This document shows, one piece after another, positions 30,657 through 38,708 of a stretch of 43,308 nucleotides of DNA. The position numbers were made by a program, and so were the translations under genes. Positions within the stretch are counted from its first letter, which is position 1. Every line of letters starts with the position of its first letter. The notes beneath the pieces are model-generated. The model was not told the origin of the DNA, ran no database searches, and worked only from the letters and a program-made list of their open reading frames with translations. Source of the stretch: a bacterium (GTDB lineage: Bacteria; Bacteroidota; Bacteroidia; Cytophagales; Cyclobacteriaceae); assembly GCA_024743255.1 (NCBI GenBank), contig JANSWY010000036.1:1-43308 (forward strand). The letters run 5' to 3'.

Positions 30657-33176
30657 TTAATTAGTTTCTGATTCTTCTTTTTTCTGTTTTTCAGGTTTCC
30701 CTGCAAATCTGTATATAACACTCACTAATTCGTCTGGCTTAAATGGTTTAGATACAAAATCGTCGATACCCGAATCAATAACTTTATTGTAGATATTAGC
30801 GAAAATATCTGCACTCAATGCGATAATTGGAATCTCTTTATGTCGCTTCTCCTCAAATGATCTTATTTTTTCGGCAACTTCGAATCCACTAATATTTGGC
30901 ATTTGTAGGTCAAGTAGAATAAGATCATAAGTTCGTTTTTCCACCAAACTAATCGCTCTGTGTCCGTCCTCCACAGAGTCATACTCCACACCCCATTTCT
31001 TAAGGAATTTTTCCAATATCAGTCTATTCATTTGGTTATCATCAACAGCAAGAATCCTCAAACCTTTGATTCGTTCGATCATTGAATCTACTGCAGCCTG
31101 ATCTTCAACAATATCCTTCTTAACCCCTTCTTCTAAGCGAAGCGTAAAATAGAACTGAGACCCTTCACCTAACACACTATCTAGATAGATCTTACTTCCA
31201 TAGAGCTCCAATAATCTTTTAGTAATCGCTAATCCCAGACCAGTACCTCCAAATTTCCTAGACGTATCTGAACTTGCCTGAGTGAACCTATTAAAGATAA
31301 CAGGTAGTTTTTCTCTTGGAATACCAATACCAGAGTCCTTTACTCTAAACTCAACAAAGTGTGTTCCGTTTTGAATTTTCTGTAATCTTATTTGCAAGGC
31401 AACTTCCCCTTTACTTGTAAATTTGATTGCGTTACTGATCAAATTAGTCAGTACCTGAGACAATCTTCCAGGATCACCTTTCATCCATTCTGGGATATCT
31501 GAGCTGATCTGAATATTAAGCTTGATTCCTTTCTCTTCAGCCTGAGACTTGAATTGATACCTGATACTTCTAATCAATTCATTAATACTAAAGTCAATAT
31601 TTTCAAGTTCGATATGCCCTGATTCAAGTTTGTTGTAATCAAGAATATCATTAAGAAGTAGCAATAAATTCTCCGCAGATAACCTTAGTGACTTTAGGTT
31701 TTCCACTTGCTCGTGTTTTGGGTCCTCCTGCAACAATAAATGTGTCATTCCAATTACTCCGTTCATTGGAGTTCTAATTTCATGACTCATTACAGAGAGG
31801 AAATCACTTTTAGCTTTAGCAGCATCCTGCGCCTGATCTCTAGCCATCATTAGCTGATCCTTTTGCTTTTCAAGCTCCTTGGTTCTTGCTCTAACCATGT
31901 ATTCAAGCTCCTCTTTCTGCTTTTGATTTTGTTCTTGGGAAGCTCTTACTTTTTGTAGCAACTTAGCCTGAACTCTTCTTTTCCTTTGCTCAAGAAGACT
32001 TATCTTTTTCCCTAGCCCAAGTGAAAAGAATAATATTTGACCGACAAGCCCAACTCGTGATGCACCTCCCCAGACTGGCACTTTATCCCACAGAATTACA
32101 TCAATGACTGCTCCTATCACAAGACATAATGCTGCGTAAAGAACGTACTTCACCAAAATATCCTTCGACTTAATGAGCGGATAAACGAATATAAGTCCCA
32201 CAACTACATTCATTAGAATAATAGCCTGAGTAAATCTTGCAATAAGCCATTTATCGTCTAGAATAAAGAAGAGAGCCAGACAGATTACAAATAAAGCGAC
32301 ATCCGCTTTCATCACCATTGACAGAATTTTATCCCAACCTGGCCTAAGTTTAGTGAGAGGTAAGAATGATTTTAAAAAACCATAATGAAATACAGGCACT
32401 ACAATTAGAATGGGAACAATCAAGTAACTGACCAATGGAAATTCAGGAAGAATAAATTCTCTGAATACACCATCAATGGATAAGTAGAATATCGAAATAA
32501 AAAACAAATAAAGACTGTAGTACAGGTATGATTTATCTCTGCCTCCAAGAAACAATATGAAATTATAGATAATCATGATCCATAAAAAACCCTGCAGAAA
32601 AAAGGTCAAAACATTTTTCGCAGTTTGGACTGAAGCCACAAGTTGTGTGTCTTGCAACGAAACATTCAAAATATGTTCATGAAAATCTTGTTGCAGTCTG
32701 AAGTAAATTCGGGTGGTTTCTTCTGCGTTCAAATTGACCAGTACGTAGTAAGCATTTGCCCTTACTTGTCGTTCTGAAGCTGGGTAGCAAAACCCAGCCT
32801 TCAAATTAGTGACATCTCCAGTCCTATCCACGTAAAAGACGTCTATGAAGTCATTTCTGTCAAAATACAGGTACCAGTTACTTCTTAACGGGTCATTGTT
32901 AACAACATCAAAATAACCCCAGTAAGTGTAGTCCTTATTGAAATTCTGAAATTGATCAATACCCTTAAAACGAATAGAGTCTTGTTGCTTGATAAAGTCT
33001 AAATCACGCTCACCCAAAACATCCTCGTAAATCCGGACTTTTGAGGTGATTTCATAAAACTGTTGCTGGTCTTCTCCGATTACCGTAACCTGAGCTGTTA
33101 AGCCAAGACTTAGACAACTTAGAATTAGTATGATGCCAACCTTTAAGGATGAGATAGATGTCCCCCGTAATACCAT
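30657..33176 (-). CDS. hybrid sensor histidine kinase, 7TMR-DISM type
   Basis: An 839-residue inner-membrane sensor. Signal peptide ~1-29; a periplasmic 7TMR-DISM extracellular beta-sandwich ~35-175, a domain thought to bind carbohydrates or similar ligands; seven transmembrane helices ~187-390; coiled coil ~392-450; HisKA with phospho-acceptor His465 in FLSVMSHEIRTPMNG; HATPase ~570-690 (GIGIPREKLPVIFNRFTQ, GGTGLGLAI); and a C-terminal receiver ~710-825 with phospho-acceptor Asp756 in ILLDLQMP and Lys in SKPFKP. There is no DNA-binding output, so it needs a separate partner. It is convergent with the esterase (two-base gap) and divergent from tetR. Ligand unknown. Confidence 0.94.
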   Translation of the reverse strand: MVLRGTSISSLKVGIILILSCLSLGLTAQVTVIGEDQQQFYEITSKVRIYEDVLGERDLDFIKQQDSIRFKGIDQFQNFNKDYTYWGYFDVVNNDPLRSNWYLYFDRNDFIDVFYVDRTGDVTNLKAGFCYPASERQVRANAYYVLVNLNAEETTRIYFRLQQDFHEHILNVSLQDTQLVASVQTAKNVLTFFLQGFLWIMIIYNFILFLGGRDKSYLYYSLYLFFISIFYLSIDGVFREFILPEFPLVSYLIVPILIVVPVFHYGFLKSFLPLTKLRPGWDKILSMVMKADVALFVICLALFFILDDKWLIARFTQAIILMNVVVGLIFVYPLIKSKDILVKYVLYAALCLVIGAVIDVILWDKVPVWGGASRVGLVGQILFFSLGLGKKISLLEQRKRRVQAKLLQKVRASQEQNQKQKEELEYMVRARTKELEKQKDQLMMARDQAQDAAKAKSDFLSVMSHEIRTPMNGVIGMTHLLLQEDPKHEQVENLKSLRLSAENLLLLLNDILDYNKLESGHIELENIDFSINELIRSIRYQFKSQAEEKGIKLNIQISSDIPEWMKGDPGRLSQVLTNLISNAIKFTSKGEVALQIRLQKIQNGTHFVEFRVKDSGIGIPREKLPVIFNRFTQASSDTSRKFGGTGLGLAITKRLLELYGSKIYLDSVLGEGSQFYFTLRLEEGVKKDIVEDQAAVDSMIERIKGLRILAVDDNQMNRLILEKFLKKWGVEYDSVEDGHRAISLVEKRTYDLILLDLQMPNISGFEVAEKIRSFEEKRHKEIPIIALSADIFANIYNKVIDSGIDDFVSKPFKPDELVSVIYRFAGKPEKQKKEESETN

Positions 33177-33281
33177 CTTAGAAATTTATCAAATTAATAT
33201 TGGGTTGTCAAAATAATTCGATGAGAGGCAGTTGAATTCAGACAAAATTGATGTTGTATTCCAATGTATTTCATTTAGGAA

Positions 33282-33313
33282 TTTTGTTTTTTAAACCAAT
33301 CGGTTTATTTTTA
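33282..33313 (+). promoter_or_regulatory. tetR promoter with embedded operator
   Basis: TTTTG (33282-33286) and TATTTTTA (33306-33313) are separated by 19 bases, the normal -33/-7 spacing of Bacteroidota sigma-A promoters; the -7 box differs from TAnnTTTG only in the last base. The spacer contains TAAACCAATCGGTTTA (33292-33307), a near-perfect palindrome suited to a TetR dimer, implying autoregulation. Confidence 0.65.
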
Positions 33314-33332
33314 CAACTTTAATTTGCAATAA

Positions 33333-33941
33333 ATGACTTCAGAACTACTTTCGAAAGCAGAAAAAACCAAAAGGTTTATATTGGAGAAGGCTGCCCCACT
33401 TTTTAATCAAAAAGGTTATGCAGGAACTTCGCTTTCTGATATTATGGAAGTTACTGGTTTGACTAAAGGGGGAATTTACGGAAACTTCAAAAATAAGGAT
33501 GAAATAGCCCTCCAGGCATTTGATTTCAACATTGAAGTATTGTACGATGCATTTAGAGATGCTATAAGATTACACAAAGATGCACTCACAAAACTACAGA
33601 CTATTCTTGGGTTTCATAAAAGCATAATGTACCATCCGGTCTTAGTTTCAGGATGCCCTATTTTAAACACAGCTGTTGAGGCAGATGACACTCATCCAGA
33701 ATTAAAAGTTCGTGTTATCAAAGCTTTGAATATTTGGAAAGAAGGAATCGTCTACATCATTAATAAAGGAAAAGAGAAAGGACAAATAAAGGAAAAAATT
33801 AACGCTGATAAGTATGCGGACATCTTTATAAGCCTGATTGAAGGTGGACTGATGATGACTAAAACTTACCACAACAAAAAGCATTTAAATAACTGTTACG
33901 AGCATATAAATCACATTATCCAAAATGAGTTAAAGAAATAA
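33333..33941 (+). CDS. TetR/AcrR-family transcriptional regulator
   Basis: A 202-residue TetR protein. The N-terminal HTH is complete: ILEKAAPLFNQKGYAGTSLSDIMEVTGLTKGGIYGNF, followed by KNKDEIALQAFDFN (residues ~12-65). The C-terminal ligand domain begins LYDAFRDAIRLHKDA and contains GCPILNTAVEADDTHPELKVRV, which resembles the C-terminal domain of YxaF/LmrA-like regulators. The palindromes before and after the gene share the pattern ACC-N4-GGT, so the protein probably controls both itself and the alpha/beta hydrolase downstream. Ligand unknown; a lipophilic ester or toxic organic compound would fit the hydrolase. Confidence 0.92.
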   Translation: MTSELLSKAEKTKRFILEKAAPLFNQKGYAGTSLSDIMEVTGLTKGGIYGNFKNKDEIALQAFDFNIEVLYDAFRDAIRLHKDALTKLQTILGFHKSIMYHPVLVSGCPILNTAVEADDTHPELKVRVIKALNIWKEGIVYIINKGKEKGQIKEKINADKYADIFISLIEGGLMMTKTYHNKKHLNNCYEHINHIIQNELKK

Positions 33942-33952
33942 TTTTTTTTATC

Positions 33953-33980
33953 ACAAAAAAGACCGTACGGTCTTTTTTGT
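33953..33980 (+). promoter_or_regulatory. 28-bp perfect palindrome: TetR operator and/or terminator
   Basis: A perfect palindrome centred on GACCGTACGGTC (33961-33972), flanked by six A residues on the left and six T on the right, lies 12 bases after the tetR stop and 15 before the hydrolase start. As RNA it forms a stem with a T-tract (terminator or attenuator). As DNA its core AGACC-N4-GGTCT matches the half-site and spacing of the operator in the tetR promoter (AAACC-N4-GGTTT). Confidence 0.8.
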
Positions 33981-33995
33981 CAAAACAACAAAATA

Positions 33996-34892
33996 ATGAC
34001 TACTTCAACTACCACTTTATCCAACAATCAGCTTAATCAGGCTCCAAAGGAACCTGTTCAATTAAAACTAATTAAAGGGATGTTTAGAACTTTGGGAGCA
34101 ATTAGTCCTAAGCTCGCTAGTGAGATAGCTTTTAACTTTTTCGCTACTCCCCGGAAAGTTCCTGCAACTCCCTTCCCGGAAGACCTGCTTCAACGAGCTT
34201 CAGAGCAAATTCTTCCATTCGGGAAAAGAAGATTGAAAGTTTACAGCTGGGGTTTTCACGGACCTAAAGTTTTATTAGTTCATGGATGGGAATCGCAAGC
34301 AAGTACATACCGAAATATGATTCCCGCACTGTTGGAGTTGGGATATTCAGTTATAGCATTTGACGCTCCTGCTCACGGTAAGTCAACCGGTAAGAAGGTA
34401 ACTATGCCTTTGTATGCAGAAGCAATTAAATCAGTATTTGATTACTATAAATTCAATGGAGGTATTCAACATATAGTTGGACATAGTTTTGGCGGCATTA
34501 CTTCTGGGTTTGCTGTTGCTGAATATCAATTACCAATTAAGAAGTTGGTTATGATCAGTATGCCTACAAATGTTAGAAGAATTGTAAATGAGTTTTGTGA
34601 ATTTCTTTCGATCGATGATAAAGTTGAACAAAAAATGATATCTAAGATAGAAAGGTTCACCAAGAGAAAAATTGATGAATACAGCCTAATTGAGTTCAAA
34701 GAGAATATTAACGTATCAGATATCCTGGTAATTCACGACGTGCGAGACAACAAAGTGTCTTACTCAAACTTCGAGCAGTTGAGTGAGTCCTGGGATCATC
34801 CTAAATACATTACAACAAGTGCATTAGGTCACAATAAGACCATAAAGGACCCTGAAATGGTTGGACGAATCAGCAACTTCTTGCGGTCTTAG
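33996..34892 (+). CDS. alpha/beta hydrolase
   Basis: A 298-residue serine hydrolase of the alpha/beta fold, with no signal peptide. The oxyanion strand is VLLVHGWESQ (His96-Gly97), the nucleophile is Ser164 in VGHSFGG, an acid residue is near Asp248/Asp251 (VIHDVRDNKV), and the catalytic His is His279 in SALGHNKT. The motif FDAPAHGKSTGKK after the second strand is typical of acyl-ester hydrolases and thioesterases. It directly follows tetR and the shared palindrome and is presumably the regulator's main target. Substrate cannot be named. The stop overlaps the ppk stop on the other strand by four bases. Confidence 0.9.
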   Translation: MTTSTTTLSNNQLNQAPKEPVQLKLIKGMFRTLGAISPKLASEIAFNFFATPRKVPATPFPEDLLQRASEQILPFGKRRLKVYSWGFHGPKVLLVHGWESQASTYRNMIPALLELGYSVIAFDAPAHGKSTGKKVTMPLYAEAIKSVFDYYKFNGGIQHIVGHSFGGITSGFAVAEYQLPIKKLVMISMPTNVRRIVNEFCEFLSIDDKVEQKMISKIERFTKRKIDEYSLIEFKENINVSDILVIHDVRDNKVSYSNFEQLSESWDHPKYITTSALGHNKTIKDPEMVGRISNFLRS

Positions 34893-37006
34893 AATATCTT
34901 AGAAGACAATACTATATCTTTTGAAAGATTGAAAAATTCTTTGTGTATGTTGAAGGGAGCTTCACCGTTAGGTTCCAAAGCGGAGTAGCTTCCATCTTCA
35001 TTCATCTCGTAGGCATTAACATTATCCTTCAGATTGTAATCAAGAATAGTAATGGCTTGTTGCCTCAAAAGGTCATCCTCAATTCTAAATAAAGATTCCA
35101 GCCTTCTGTCAAAACTTCGAACCATCACATCTGCACTTCCTGAGTAAACCACCGGACTACCAGCATTATGGAAATAGTATATTCTGGAATGCTCCAAATA
35201 CTCCCCCACTATTGATCTCACTGAAATATTTTCACTAAGTCCTTCACGCCCAGGTCTTATACAGCATATTCCTCGTACTATTAATTTGATCGGGACTCCT
35301 GCCTGAGAAGCTTTATAAAGGGCTTCAATAGTTTCTTTATCCTGCAAGGAATTAATCTTAATTACAATCCCGGAAGGAATTCCTTCAAGAGCATTCTTCT
35401 CTTCAGCTTCGATATAAGCAATAAGCTTATCCCGCATGTCTTTTGGAGCGGTTATCAAATTATTGTAATCATCTGGCAAGGAGTGACCGGTAATTACATT
35501 AAAGAACTCTGAAACATCATTGGCATATACTTCATTAGTTGTGAGTAAACCCAAATCGGTATATAGTCTGGATGTACTTTCGTTGTAGTTTCCACTACCC
35601 ATATGAACGTATCGGGTTACTTTCTCTTTCTCTTTCCTTACAATTAACAAGAGTTTTGTATGAGTCTTTAAAGTACCTACTCCATATATAACGAAGCATC
35701 CCGCTTTTTGAAGCTTTTGTGCTTCTTTCATATTGTTCTCCTCGTCAAACCGGGCTTTCACCTCAAACAATACTGACACGTGCTTCCCGTTTTCAGCCGC
35801 CTTTTGAAGGGCAGAAATAATCCTGGAGTTTTTAGCTAATCTATAGATGGTCAACTTAATAAGCATGACGCTTGGATCTTCAGCAGCCTTTTCAATCAAT
35901 TCCAATAACGGCTCAATTGTATTATAAGGGTGATGAAGCATAATATCTCTATCCTTCAGAATTTTGAAGATGTTCTCCCCTTCCTCATAATCCACAAGAG
36001 AAACCGGTTTGACGGGCTGAGCACTTATCGGCCTGAAGTCTTCAAAGTCTAGATGGTTAACAATTTGCCATAAACATTTGTAATCTAGTAATGCGTTTTT
36101 TGGAGTCACTGAAATATTAAAATCATCGATATCCCAACGTTTAGTCAATTGCTTTAGAATCCACTTATCATAATCTGGATCAACTTCCAACTTCACTACC
36201 CTTCCCGTTTTTCTGGTCTTGAGTTTGGCCTTCATCTCCTCCAGAAAATTAGATTCAATATCCTCTGATTCTTCTAATGTGAAATCTCCGTTTCTGGTTA
36301 CTCTGAACAAGGTAACCGAGAGAATATTAACATTTCTAAACAGCTCTCCTATATGCGCTTTAATAATTTGCTCTATTGGAACAAAAAGGATTTCATTTTC
36401 AACCTGAATTTCAAAGAACCTTGGAATATTCTGAGGAATCTGGATGAAGGACATTTTCTTTTTATCCTTCTTGGATTGTGTTTTGGTTACTACCCCGAAA
36501 ATCAAAACGTTGTTCATCAAAATCGGGAAACTATGGTAGTTATCATATACCATAGGAGTCAGCATAGGATAGATGGCTTTCTTAAAGTACTTGCCAAGTT
36601 TCTCCTGCTGTTTCGTATCCAGATCCTCTAAATTGACTATATCAAATCCATTTGCTTTGAAGTTCGGTCTTAAGGAGTTGATAAAATGCTGATGACGATC
36701 TGTTGAGAAGTCCTGAACTTCCTGCAAAAGTCTTTTCCTGAAACTAATAGCTTTCAATCCGGAATAATCAACTCTCTCTTTACCGTAATCCAGATAATTA
36801 TACAAGGACCCTAGCCTGATCATGAAGAATTCGTCTTCATTGGAAGCAGTAATCGCCAGAAACTTAAGACACTCAAATAATGATCTGTCTTCCTTTTTTG
36901 CCTGGTCAAGTACTCTCCTATTGAATTTAACCCAACTGAGGTCCCTACTAATAAGGTTACTATTGTCAATCAGGTCGTCAATTCTATTTTGTAATGCTAC
37001 AGTCAT
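34889..37006 (-). CDS. ppk1: polyphosphate kinase 1
   Basis: PPK1 reversibly polymerises ATP gamma-phosphate into inorganic polyphosphate. The 705-residue protein has the four PPK1 domains: N-terminal helical ~15-115 (RDLSWVKFNRRVLDQA, NEDEFFMIRLGSLYN), head ~125-320, and C1/C2 phospholipase-D-like domains ~325-690. The phospho-accepting His is His449 in LKTHTKLLLIVRKE, after VKARFDEENNMKEA; the second conserved His is in GEYLEHSRIYYFHN. The GSGNYNESTSRLYTD motif is also present. Length is normal. The gene stands alone between the alpha/beta hydrolase (convergent, 4-base overlap) and mdh (same strand, separated by an intrinsic terminator). With ppx at 10320 it gives the cell a complete polyphosphate cycle. 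Confidence 0.97.
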   Translation of the reverse strand: MTVALQNRIDDLIDNSNLISRDLSWVKFNRRVLDQAKKEDRSLFECLKFLAITASNEDEFFMIRLGSLYNYLDYGKERVDYSGLKAISFRKRLLQEVQDFSTDRHQHFINSLRPNFKANGFDIVNLEDLDTKQQEKLGKYFKKAIYPMLTPMVYDNYHSFPILMNNVLIFGVVTKTQSKKDKKKMSFIQIPQNIPRFFEIQVENEILFVPIEQIIKAHIGELFRNVNILSVTLFRVTRNGDFTLEESEDIESNFLEEMKAKLKTRKTGRVVKLEVDPDYDKWILKQLTKRWDIDDFNISVTPKNALLDYKCLWQIVNHLDFEDFRPISAQPVKPVSLVDYEEGENIFKILKDRDIMLHHPYNTIEPLLELIEKAAEDPSVMLIKLTIYRLAKNSRIISALQKAAENGKHVSVLFEVKARFDEENNMKEAQKLQKAGCFVIYGVGTLKTHTKLLLIVRKEKEKVTRYVHMGSGNYNESTSRLYTDLGLLTTNEVYANDVSEFFNVITGHSLPDDYNNLITAPKDMRDKLIAYIEAEEKNALEGIPSGIVIKINSLQDKETIEALYKASQAGVPIKLIVRGICCIRPGREGLSENISVRSIVGEYLEHSRIYYFHNAGSPVVYSGSADVMVRSFDRRLESLFRIEDDLLRQQAITILDYNLKDNVNAYEMNEDGSYSALEPNGEAPFNIHKEFFNLSKDIVLSSKIF

Positions 37007-37017
37007 CCTATATATCC

Positions 37018-37058
37018 TTAAAAAAAAGTCGCACCACCTAAATTAAGACAGTGCGACT
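37018..37058 (-). terminator. intrinsic terminator of mdh
   Basis: On the minus strand AGTCGCAC (37058-37051) pairs with GTGCGACT (37034-37027) across a 16-base loop and runs into seven T residues. It lies ~28 bases after the mdh stop and ~20 before the ppk start, so it separates the two. Confidence 0.88.
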
Positions 37059-37085
37059 GATTTGAAAAATCGTTTATGTTAATTT

Positions 37086-38018
37086 TTAGATAGACATGCC
37101 ATCCAAAACAGTCATCACATCAGAAACGTGAGATCTTGAAGTCTCAAGAAGTGCTTTCTCGTCATCATTAAGATCTAACTCAATTACTTTCTCGATACCA
37201 TTTTTACCAAGAATAACTGGTGCACCCAGGTAGCAATTGTTGATTCCGTACTCTCCGTCTAGTTGTAAACATACCGGGAATACTCTTCTTTGATCTCTAA
37301 CGATAGCTTCCACCATTTGTGCAGCTGCAGAACCTGGAGCATACCATGCGGAAGTTCCCATTAGCTTAACAAGCTCACCACCACCAAACTTAGTTCTCTC
37401 GATGATTGCATCTAAATCATCTTTACCGATAAGCTCAGTTACAGGGATACCTCCAACAGTTGTGTATCTTGGAAGTGGAACCATTGTATCACCATGACCA
37501 CCCATTAATACTGCCTGGATATCTTTTGGAGAAACGTTAAGTGCTTCAGCAAGGAACGCTCTGTATCTAGCCGTATCAAGGATACCAGCCATACCCATCA
37601 CTTTCATTCTGTCGTTACCAGAAGTTAAGTGCGCCTGGTAAGTCATTACGTCAAGTGGATTAGATACGATGATGATGATAGCATTTGGTGAATGCTTAAC
37701 AATATTTTCAGTTACCGATTTCACGATACCAGCATTAGTCTGGATCAAATCATCTCTTGTCATACCAGGTTTTCTTGGAAGACCTGACGTAATTACAACA
37801 ACATCAGAGTTTGCAGTTTTTGTGTAATCGTTGGTAGAACCAATAGTTCTTGAATCATAAAGATTGATCGGAGCTTTCTGCCAGATATCTAAAGCCTTAC
37901 CTTCAGCAACACCTTCTTTGATATCTAACAATACAATTTCGTTGGCAATTTCTCGGTAAGCAAGAACATCAGCGCAAGTAGCACCTACATTTCCTGCTCC
38001 AACAACGGTAACTTTCAT
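37086..38018 (-). CDS. mdh: malate dehydrogenase
   Basis: NAD-dependent malate dehydrogenase of the LDH-like type, interconverting malate and oxaloacetate in the TCA cycle. The ATG at 38018 gives MKVTVVGAGNVGATCADVLA, beginning directly with the Rossmann GxGxxG; the in-frame ATG at 38060 adds 14 residues without a family match. Further landmarks: Asp of VLLDIKEG (NAD specificity), SGLPRKPGMTRDDL with the substrate-binding Arg residues, IIVSNPLDVMTYQA, the catalytic His in LMGGHGDTMVPLPRYTTVGG, and SAWYAPGSAAAQMVEAI. At 310 residues it is of normal length. An intrinsic terminator follows. Single-gene unit as far as visible. Confidence 0.97.
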   Translation of the reverse strand: MKVTVVGAGNVGATCADVLAYREIANEIVLLDIKEGVAEGKALDIWQKAPINLYDSRTIGSTNDYTKTANSDVVVITSGLPRKPGMTRDDLIQTNAGIVKSVTENIVKHSPNAIIIIVSNPLDVMTYQAHLTSGNDRMKVMGMAGILDTARYRAFLAEALNVSPKDIQAVLMGGHGDTMVPLPRYTTVGGIPVTELIGKDDLDAIIERTKFGGGELVKLMGTSAWYAPGSAAAQMVEAIVRDQRRVFPVCLQLDGEYGINNCYLGAPVILGKNGIEKVIELDLNDDEKALLETSRSHVSDVMTVLDGMSI

Positions 38019-38101
38019 GTTTATACAATTTTGATTTAAATGGTGACATGGAATTCGCAATAGCTCATTACATGCGTTTATATTTTTAATTTATTGGTCA
38101 G

Positions 38102-38128
38102 ATGGCCTCAGCATTCAAGGCCATTTTT
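38102..38128 (+). terminator. terminator-like hairpin with no plus-strand gene
   Basis: ATGGCCT (38102-38108) / AGGCCAT (38118-38124) with a 9-base loop runs into a short T-tract on the plus strand (38124-38128). No plus-strand gene ends here; on the minus strand there is no U-tract. It may simply be a hairpin between the cNMP gene and mdh, or the end of an unannotated transcript. Confidence 0.45.
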
Positions 38129-38177
38129 CAGTCCCCAAAGCTAAGTCATAGAAGCAGCTTAAGAAAGAGAATTGTTA

Positions 38178-38708
38178 CTAATTCAACTGACTTTTCGCAT
38201 ATACCATACCTAAATCAAAGAATCCGAATGAAGATTTGTAAGCCTTGAACAGGTTTTGCATGTATTCGTCGTGAACTTCAGCGTAAGCACTCATTAATTT
38301 GGCCTTCAATTCAACGTGATCCTCCATTAATTCCAGCAGATTTATTTGAGGAATCACATACAATTCTGCGCTTTCTGAGATGACGATGGATGTGTATAAT
38401 CTTTTGGTATCCTCAATTAAGGCATTAGTACCAAACAAATTACTACTCCTCACAATATTGAGCTTTTCAAAAGTCTCTTTTAATTCGATATTCAAAGAAA
38501 TGATTCCAGACTTCACCAGATACAAAGCGTGACTTGGGTCATTAGAGAAAAAGATGACTTCATTTTCCTTGTAGCTTCTGGTATACATGTGAGGTACTAT
38601 CAGAGACAGTTCTTCATAACTTAGTTTTTCAAATAATCTATTCTTTGAAAGGAAGTTAAAGAGTTTCAGGTCTTTTTCTGTGAACGACTTCTTGAATAAC
38701 TTAAGCAT
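38178..38708 (-). CDS. cyclic-nucleotide-binding-domain protein without HTH
   Basis: A 176-residue protein consisting of one Crp/cNMP-binding beta-barrel: FEKLSYEELSLIVPHMYTRSYKENEVIFFSNDPSHALYLVKSGIISL is the standard N-terminal half, followed by SNLFGTNALIEDTKRLYTSIVISESAELYVIP, where the phosphate-binding cassette (usually GE-x-ALxxxxRxA) is present only in degenerate form. Residues ~125-176 are helical, with no winged-helix DNA-binding domain, so it is unlikely to be a transcription factor. It overlaps the tilS stop by eight bases and should be translated with it. True cNMP binding is doubtful; a structural or protein-protein role is possible. Confidence 0.85.
   Translation of the reverse strand: MLKLFKKSFTEKDLKLFNFLSKNRLFEKLSYEELSLIVPHMYTRSYKENEVIFFSNDPSHALYLVKSGIISLNIELKETFEKLNIVRSSNLFGTNALIEDTKRLYTSIVISESAELYVIPQINLLELMEDHVELKAKLMSAYAEVHDEYMQNLFKAYKSSFGFFDLGMVYAKSQLN

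Noticed and set aside
38019-38060. Longer start for malate dehydrogenase
   Set aside because: The added 14 residues do not match the family; MKVTVVGAG is the conserved N terminus.
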